Shown: piece after piece, positions 58,013-64,000 of the stretch
Layout: each line of letters begins with the position of its first letter
Position numbering within the stretch: position 1 is the first letter of the stretch
NCBI RefSeq assembly: GCF_003263785.1
Contig: NZ_JYJK01000125.1
Coordinates: 1 to 64,000 of the forward strand
Length of the DNA: 64,000 nucleotides
Reading direction: 5' to 3'
From: Vibrio variabilis
Lineage (GTDB): Bacteria; Pseudomonadota; Gammaproteobacteria; Enterobacterales; Vibrionaceae
Translations under genes and position numbers: made by a program
Notes under the pieces: model-generated
Told to the model about the DNA's origin: nothing
Seen by the model: the letters and a program-made list of their open reading frames with translations, nothing else
Database searches by the model: none

Positions 58013-61000
58013 TTACTTACCTACGTTCACACGAGCGTTGCGGAACATGCGCATCCAAGCACTGTCTTCACCCCAAGACTCTGGCGCCCAAGAGTTTGCA
58101 ACCGTACGGAATACACGCTCTGGGTGAGGCATCATGATGGTCACACGACCGTCACGAGTCGTTAGACCTGTGATTGCGTTTGGTGAACCGTTCGGGTTGT
58201 TTGGATATTGCTGTGTTGGGTTACCGTTGTTATCAACGTAACGCACCGCTACCGTACCTGATGCTTCAATCGCGTTTAGGTGGTCAGTGTCGCGAACTTC
58301 TACGCGGCCTTCACCGTGAGAAACTGCGATTGGCATACGTGAACCTTCCATGCCATCGAAGAAGATAGAGTCAGACTTCTGCACTTCTACTAGGCTAAAG
58401 CGAGCTTCAAAGCGCTCAGATTCGTTACGAACGAAGCGTGGCCATAGGTCTGCACCTGGGATCAGCTCTTTTAGGTTCGATAACATCTGACAGCCGTTAC
58501 ACACACCTAGAGAGAAGGTGTCTTCGCGGTGGAAGAAGCTCTGGAACTGGTCACGCGCTTGGTCGTTGAACAAAATAGACTTCGCCCAACCTTCACCCGC
58601 ACCTAGAACGTCACCGTAAGAGAAGCCACCACAAGCCACAAGACCTTGGTACTCTTCTAGAACAGCTTGACCCGTTAGGATGTCGCTCATGTGGATATCT
58701 GTTGCTTCAAAACCAGCACGGTCAAACGCTGCTGCCATTTCAACGTGAGAGTTCACACCCTGCTCACGAAGAATTGCCATCTTAGGTTTCGCGCCAGTTG
58801 CGATGTATGGCGCTGCAACGTCTTCTTTAACGTCGAAGCTCAGTTTCACGTTTAGACCTGGGTCAGAGTTGTCTTTCTTCGCCTCGTGCTCTTGGTCTGC
58901 ACACGCAGAGTTGTCACGTAGAGACTGCATCTTGTGCGTAGTTTCAGCCCAGATAGTACGTAGCTCAGTACGAGAGCGCTCGATAACAACCGCATCACCA
59001 GAAGTGATCACGAAGTCGTCAGACGCTTCAACGCTGCCGATTACGTGAGAACATGCCTCTAGGCCGTTAGCCGCTAGAACCGCCTTCACTGCTTCTAGGT
59101 CGTCATTCGTAACCTGAACAACCGCACCTAGCTCTTCGTTGAATAGCGCTGCTAGCGCATCTTCACCAAGGCCTGCAATATCAGCTTTCACACCACAGTG
59201 ACCAGCAAATGCCATCTCAGCAAGCGTTACGAATAGACCACCATCACCTTTGTCGTGGTAAGCCACTAGCTTGTCATCACGAACAAGGGTTTGCATCGCA
59301 TCGAAGAAGCCTTTTAGCTGCTCTGCGTTGTCTACGTCTGCTGGCTTATCACCAAGCTGCTTGTAAACCTGTGCCAATGCTGTTGCACCTAGACGGTTCT
59401 TACCGTTACCTAGATCAACAAGAACCAGTGACGACTCACCTTTGTCAGTGCGAAGCTGCGGCGTGACCGTCTTACGAACATCTTCTACACGACCAAATGC
59501 AGTGATAACCAGTGAAAGTGGCGACGTGACTTCTTTGTCTTCACCGTTCTCGTTCCACTTAGTCTTCATTGACATTGAGTCTTTACCTACTGGAATCGTT
59601 AGACCCAGTGCTGGACATAGCTCTTCACCTACCGCTTTCACCGCTTCGTAAAGACCTGCGTCTTCACCTGGGTGACCCGCTGGAGACATCCAGTTAGCTG
59701 ATAGCTTGATGCGCTTGATATCGCCGATGTCTGTCGCTGCGATGTTAGTTAGAGACTCACCTACCGCTAGACGAGCAGAAGCGCCAAAGTCTAGAAGAGC
59801 AACTGGTGTGCGCTCACCCATAGACATCGCTTCACCGTGGTAAGTGTCGTAGCTTGCTGCTGTGACTGCGCAGTTTGCTACCGGCACCTGCCAAGGACCC
59901 ACCATCTGGTCACGAGCAACAAGGCCTGTCACCGTACGGTCACCGATGGTGATAAGGAATGTTTTCTCTGCAACTGTTGGTAGACGAAGAACGCGGTCAA
60001 CCGCATCGTTCATTTCAATGCCTTCGCGAGAAATAGCTGGGCTGTCTACTTTCAGTGTTTTCGCATCACGGTGCATCTTCGGCGTTTTGCCAAGAAGAAT
60101 GTCCATCGGCATGTCGATTGGCGTGTTGTCGAAGTGTGAATCTTCAAGTTTCAGTTCACGCTCTTCTGTTGCCACACCTACTACTGCGTATGGTGCGCGC
60201 TCACGCTTACAGATAGCATCGAATGCTTCCATGTTCTCTGGTGCAACAGCCATTACATAGCGCTCTTGAGATTCGTTACACCAGATCTCAAGTGGGCTCA
60301 TGCCTGGCTCATCATTTGGTACGTCACGTAGCTGGAAGAGTCCGCCGCGCTCACCGTCATCTACAAGCTCAGGAAGTGCGTTTGAGATACCGCCCGCGCC
60401 CACATCGTGGATAAATGCGATTGGGTTGTCTTCACCTAGCTGCCAGCAGCGGTCGATTACTTCTTGACAGCGACGTTCCATCTCTGGGTTTTCACGCTGC
60501 ACTGACGCAAAATCTAGGTCTTCAGCAGACTGACCAGATGCCATAGAAGAGGCTGCGCCGCCGCCAAGACCGATGTTCATTGCAGGACCGCCAAGTACAA
60601 TTAGGCTTGCACCTACTGGGATCTCTTTCTTCTGAACGTGCTCGTCACGGATGTTACCCATACCACCAGCAATCATGATTGGCTTGTGGTAACCACGCAC
60701 TTCTTCACCTGCGTGAGACGTAACTTTCTCTTCGTAAGTACGGAAGTAACCCAGTAGGTTTGGACGACCAAATTCGTTGTTAAACGCGGCGCCACCTAGT
60801 GGACCTTCTAGCATGATATCCAATGCGTTAACGATACGGCCTGGCTTACCAAAATCGGTTTCCCAAGCTGTTCGAAGCCAGGAATGCGAAGGTTAGACGT
60901 TGTGAAGCCAACTAGACCTGCTTTTGGCTTACCACCAATACCTGTTGCGCCTTCGTCACGGATCTCACCGCCACTACCTGTCGATGCACCTGGCCATGGA

Positions 61001-61911
61001 GAAATCGCGGTTGGGTGGTTGTGTGTTTCCACCTTCATTAGGATGTGCGCTTTCTCGTGGTTGTAGCCGTATTGACGTGTTTTTGGATCTGGGAAGAAAC
61101 GACCCACTTCAGAGCCTTCCATAACCGCTGCATTATCTTTGTATGCAGACAAAACGTGGTCTGGAGTCGTTTCGAATGTATTTTTGATCATCTTGAACAG
61201 CGACTTGTCTTGCTTCACGCCGTCGATAGTCCAATCTGCGTTGAAGATCTTGTGACGACAGTGCTCAGAGTTCGCCTGTGCAAACATCATCAGCTCGATG
61301 TCTGTTGGGTTGCGCTCTAGCTTAGTCACAAAGCTTTCAACTAGGTAATCAATTTCATCTTCTGCAAGTGCAAGACCAAGCGTCACGTTCGCTTCTTCTA
61401 GTGCTTTGCGACCGCCAGTTAGTAGATCAACATCTGCAACCGGTGCTGGCTCTGCCACTTGGAACAGCGCTGCCGCTGATTCGAAATCAGAGAAAACCAC
61501 TTCCATCATACGGTCGTGGATTACTGCTTTAAGCTCAACAAGTTGAAGCTCAGTCAGTTCGCTTGATGTCTCTACGTAGTAGGCAGTACCGCGCTCTAGA
61601 CGAGTCACTTTGTCTAGACCACAGTTATTCGCGATATCCGTAGATTTAGAAGACCATGGCGAGATAGTGCCAGGGCGAGGTGTCACTAGTAGCAGTGTGC
61701 CAGTCGGCTCGTGCTCTTCGATAGTTGGACCGTAAGTCAGCAACTTCTCTAATTTTTCAACTTCAGACGCATCCAGGTCTGCCGTTAGGTCGGCAAAGTG
61801 GGCAAACTCAGCGTAAATACCTGTTACTGGTAGGTTTAGTTCACGACAAAGCTCTAGTAGCTTGTTAACACGAAACTCAGAAAGAGCTGGGGAACCACGC
61901 AAAATTCTCAT
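58013..61911 (-). CDS. purL: Phosphoribosylformylglycinamidine synthase, frameshifted as sequenced
   Basis: Large single-chain PurL of purine synthesis: N-terminal PurS-like part, FGAM synthase domain and C-terminal glutaminase (LGVCNGCQMLSNL, with Cys, and a His-x-Glu in the terminal PHPERVFR region). The frame from ATG 61911 breaks at GFEQ; restoring one C at about 60867 gives GFEQPWETDFGKPGRIVNALDIM and joins the long downstream frame. Repaired length is 1299, the family norm. A PurR-like box lies upstream. The break is a single-base change at a CC pair and I treat it as an error. Confidence 0.95.
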
Positions 61912-62052
61912 GTGCTTAGGTCTCTTATGCAGTTGATTTAGGTGAAATTCTTATAAATTCAATCAGTTAATAGTAAAAACTGAACTTATAACGATTTCTC
62001 CTACCTTGATGCGGCGGTATTATAGAGGATTTTTTTTGTGACGTAAGCGTTG

Positions 62053-62068
62053 GCGCAAACGTTTTCGT
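62053..62068. promoter_or_regulatory. PurR-like operator upstream of purL
   Basis: GCGCAAACGTTTTCGT matches the PurR consensus ACGCAAACGTTTGCGT at 14 of 16 positions. It lies between purL and mltF, upstream of purL, where purine repression is expected. Confidence 0.78.
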
Positions 62069-62206
62069 CATTTTTTTTTGTTTTGCCGAAATCCGTTAGA
62101 GATCGGCGATAAAGTGACCACTCTCGGGTGTTTCTGCTATCTCGCTTTGCCAACACGCACAGCTTTGGTATAAAGGCAGCACTAACGTTGTGAGATCTAT
62201 GAATTA

Positions 62207-63780
62207 ATGCAAAGTCCTTCTGTTGTTCGTTGGCCTAACCGCCGCTGGTTAAAACTGCTTTCTGCCTGTCTGCTCACCCTTGGTTTGGCTGGCTGTCAAA
62301 TCGATTCTGATCCAAAGAGTGAATTAGAAAGCATCAAGGAGCGCGGTGTGCTTCGTGTCGGTACTCTCAATAACCAGCTCTCCTACTACATAGGTCCCGA
62401 CGGTCCAACCGGACTGGATTACGAGCTTGCTAGACAGTTTGCCGATGCTCTGGGTGTGAAGCTTGAGATGAAACCGGCGTTTCGCCAAGCGAGCCTATTT
62501 CCAGCGTTGCAAAAAGGCGAGATTGATATTATTGCCGCAGGCCTGAGTCAGTCACCTGAACGAATTCAGACATTTCGAGCTGGCCCTGCCTACTACTATG
62601 TCAGTCAACAAGTGGTCTACAAAAAAGGTCAGTGGCGTCCACGTAACTTAGAGCAACTACTAAATACTCAACAAGAGCTGATTGATGAAGCTGATGGCGA
62701 AGAGGTGTTTGCCATCGTCAAAGACTCACATTTCGAAAAAACCTTAGCCTCAGTAGCCAGCAAACACCCTGATATTCGCTACTACATCGACGCCAATGCG
62801 GATGTCAATGACCTGCTTAAACAAGTGTCAGAAGGTAAACTGCGCTTTACGATGGCAGATTCGGTAGAGCTATCGCTTTCACAACGTATCTATCCAGATT
62901 TGGCGCTCGCTTTCGAGATGACCGAAGACCAACCAATTTCTTGGTATATGCGCCAATCAGAAGATGAAAGCCTATATGCCCTACTCATCGAGTTTTTCGG
63001 ACAGCTCAAGCAAACCGGTGAGCTGGCCAATTTAGAAGAGAAGTACATCGGCCATATTGGTGTCTTTGATTACGTCGATACGCGCGCCTTTATTCGCGCG
63101 CTCGACAACAAACTACCTAAGTGGTCACCGCTATTTAAGAAGTACTCGAAAGAGTTCGACTGGCGCTTGATTGCCGCATTGGCCTACCAAGAGTCGCATT
63201 GGAACCCAGTTGCCAAGTCACCAACTGGGGTACGCGGTATGATGATGCTGACGCTACCGACCGCAAAAAGCGTTAATGTCACCAACCGTCTTGATCCAGA
63301 GCAGTCCGTTCGTGGCGGTGTTGAATACTTAAGACGTATCGTTGATCGCGTGCCTGACTCCATCACAGAGCACGAAAAGATCTGGTTTGCCCTGGCGTCT
63401 TACAACGTGGGCTTTGGTCATATGATGGATGCAAGACGCCTGACTAAACGTCAAGGTGGCGACCCTGATGCTTGGGCGGATGTGAAAGATCGCTACCGCT
63501 GCTGCGTCAGAAGAAGTTCTACAGTCAAACACGCTATGGCTATGCACGTGGCGATGAAGCACGTAACTACGTTGAAAACATTCGACGTTACTATCAAAGC
63601 ATCATTGGCCATGTAGACAAGCAGCTTGCGGAACAAGCAGAGCAAGAATTGACAACTGACGGGCTGATTGTGATACCGCCGCTGCCTCCTGTATCGGGCG
63701 CAGTCTCTGCGGCAGAGTCCACGATAAGTGGTGCTCAGACCTCAGTAAAACCCGCTGTAGGTGGTAATACGGGTCGTTAA
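62207..63780 (+). CDS. mltF: Membrane-bound lytic transglycosylase F, frameshifted as sequenced
   Basis: Outer-membrane-anchored peptidoglycan lytic transglycosylase. The lipoprotein signal ends in a lipobox LGLAGCQ (Cys near residue 30). A solute-binding-protein-like regulatory domain (RGVLRVGTLNNQLSYYIG) is followed by the SLT catalytic domain with the active Glu in LAYQESHWNP and ASYNVGFGHMMDA. The frame breaks at VKDR; restoring one C at about 63493 (CGCTAC to CGCCTAC) gives DRLPLLRQKKFYSQTRYGYARG and joins the C-terminal part, ending at 63780. 524 residues after repair. Confidence 0.94.
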
Positions 63781-63809
63781 CTATTGAGGGTTTCTATACC
63801 CAAGTCTAT

Positions 63810-63837
63810 GTGTGCGAAACAAACTGCTTTCGCACAC
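63810..63837. terminator. Hairpin downstream of mltF
   Basis: GTGTGCGAAA and TTTCGCACAC pair perfectly around eight bases. The T tract after it is weak on both strands, so it may be a poor or Rho-aided terminator. Confidence 0.55.
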
Positions 63838-63864
63838 TTGAAATCCGACCAGCAAGGCCTTACA

Positions 63865-63987
63865 TTACTGGTTGAGAGTAGCGAGAACATCGTACTGATC
63901 GCTCGTTTTAATCCATTGTTCTGATGCATTATCCGCTCTCAACTGGCAGGTACATCCGTACCAACCAACACTGTTCACACGTTTTGA
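63865..63987 (-). CDS. Possible C-terminal end of an unrecognised protein at the right edge
   Basis: A minus-strand frame ends in WIKTSDQYDVLATLNQ before TAA at 63865-63867, with protein-like composition (GWYGCTCQLRADNASEQ before it). Upstream in the same frame a stop occurs at 63988-63990. Given the many one-base errors in this window, the real gene may continue off the edge in another frame. I cannot name it, and chance is possible. Confidence 0.25.
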   Translation of the reverse strand, partial: SKRVNSVGWYGCTCQLRADNASEQWIKTSDQYDVLATLNQ

Positions 63988-64000
63988 CTACTCAAACTAT

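Noticed and set aside
1..64000. Mobile elements, prophage, CRISPR array, integron, tRNA or rRNA genes
   Set aside because: I looked for transposase or integrase motifs, regularly spaced repeats, and cloverleaf-like or rRNA sequences, and saw none; the gene content is core throughout.

Overview
The window is a stretch of a Vibrio-type gammaproteobacterial main chromosome. This rests on the protein sequences (for example a DnaE that reconstructs to 1159 residues, and a ProS of 571), on Vibrio-typical small families (DUF3461, DUF3622, DUF1853, DUF533) and on the conserved order lpxD-fabZ-lpxA-lpxB-rnhB-dnaE-accA-tilS. Nearly everything is core metabolism. I found no insertion sequence, prophage, integrase, CRISPR array, tRNA or rRNA.

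Layout. 1-2454 (-): feoAB ferrous iron uptake, with feoB cut by the left edge. 2455-3103: a gene-free interval with a candidate Fur site and a plus-strand structured RNA ending in a strong intrinsic terminator. 3104-5503 (+): pxpABC 5-oxoprolinase. 5513-8989 (-): a 1158-residue membrane regulator (propeller, Y_Y_Y, one membrane helix, degenerate HATPase, AraC HTH). 9162-11691: znuA diverging from znuCB across a Zur-like operator. 11786-21380 (-): the TCA block sdhCDAB-sucAB-sucCD, diverging from gltA (21775-23064, +). 23130-27910: nif3-family gene, DUF1853 gene, yafD-like gene, glnB, a small cytochrome c and tilS. 27981-44224 (-): accA, dnaE, rnhB, lpxB, lpxA, fabZ, lpxD, skp, bamA, rseP, dxr, cdsA, uppS, i.e. 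fatty acid, lipid A, outer-membrane assembly, isoprenoid and phospholipid genes. 44319-47546 (-): frr, pyrH, tsf, rpsB, diverging from map and glnD. 51729-57818: DUF3461 gene, an AbgT-family transporter, trmO, proS, DUF533 and DUF3622 genes. 58013-61911 (-): purL behind a PurR-like box. 62207-63780 (+): mltF.

The genes connect in several ways. GlnD modifies the PII protein GlnB, and both are here. The divergent sdhC/gltA control region feeds one pathway. FabZ, LpxA, LpxB and LpxD act in lipid A synthesis, alongside the envelope chaperone Skp and the outer-membrane assembly protein BamA. FeoAB and ZnuABC handle iron and zinc under likely Fur and Zur control.

The most striking property of the sequence as given is technical. 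Sixteen genes carry 17 single-base frameshifts, many in essential genes (dnaE twice, accA, cdsA, dxr, proS, tilS). In each case adding or removing one base restores a full-length conserved protein. I read these as consensus errors, not pseudogenes; I annotate the full gene spans and give the break point. The biologically most interesting items are the structured RNA upstream of pxpA and the AraC-type membrane regulator beside it.
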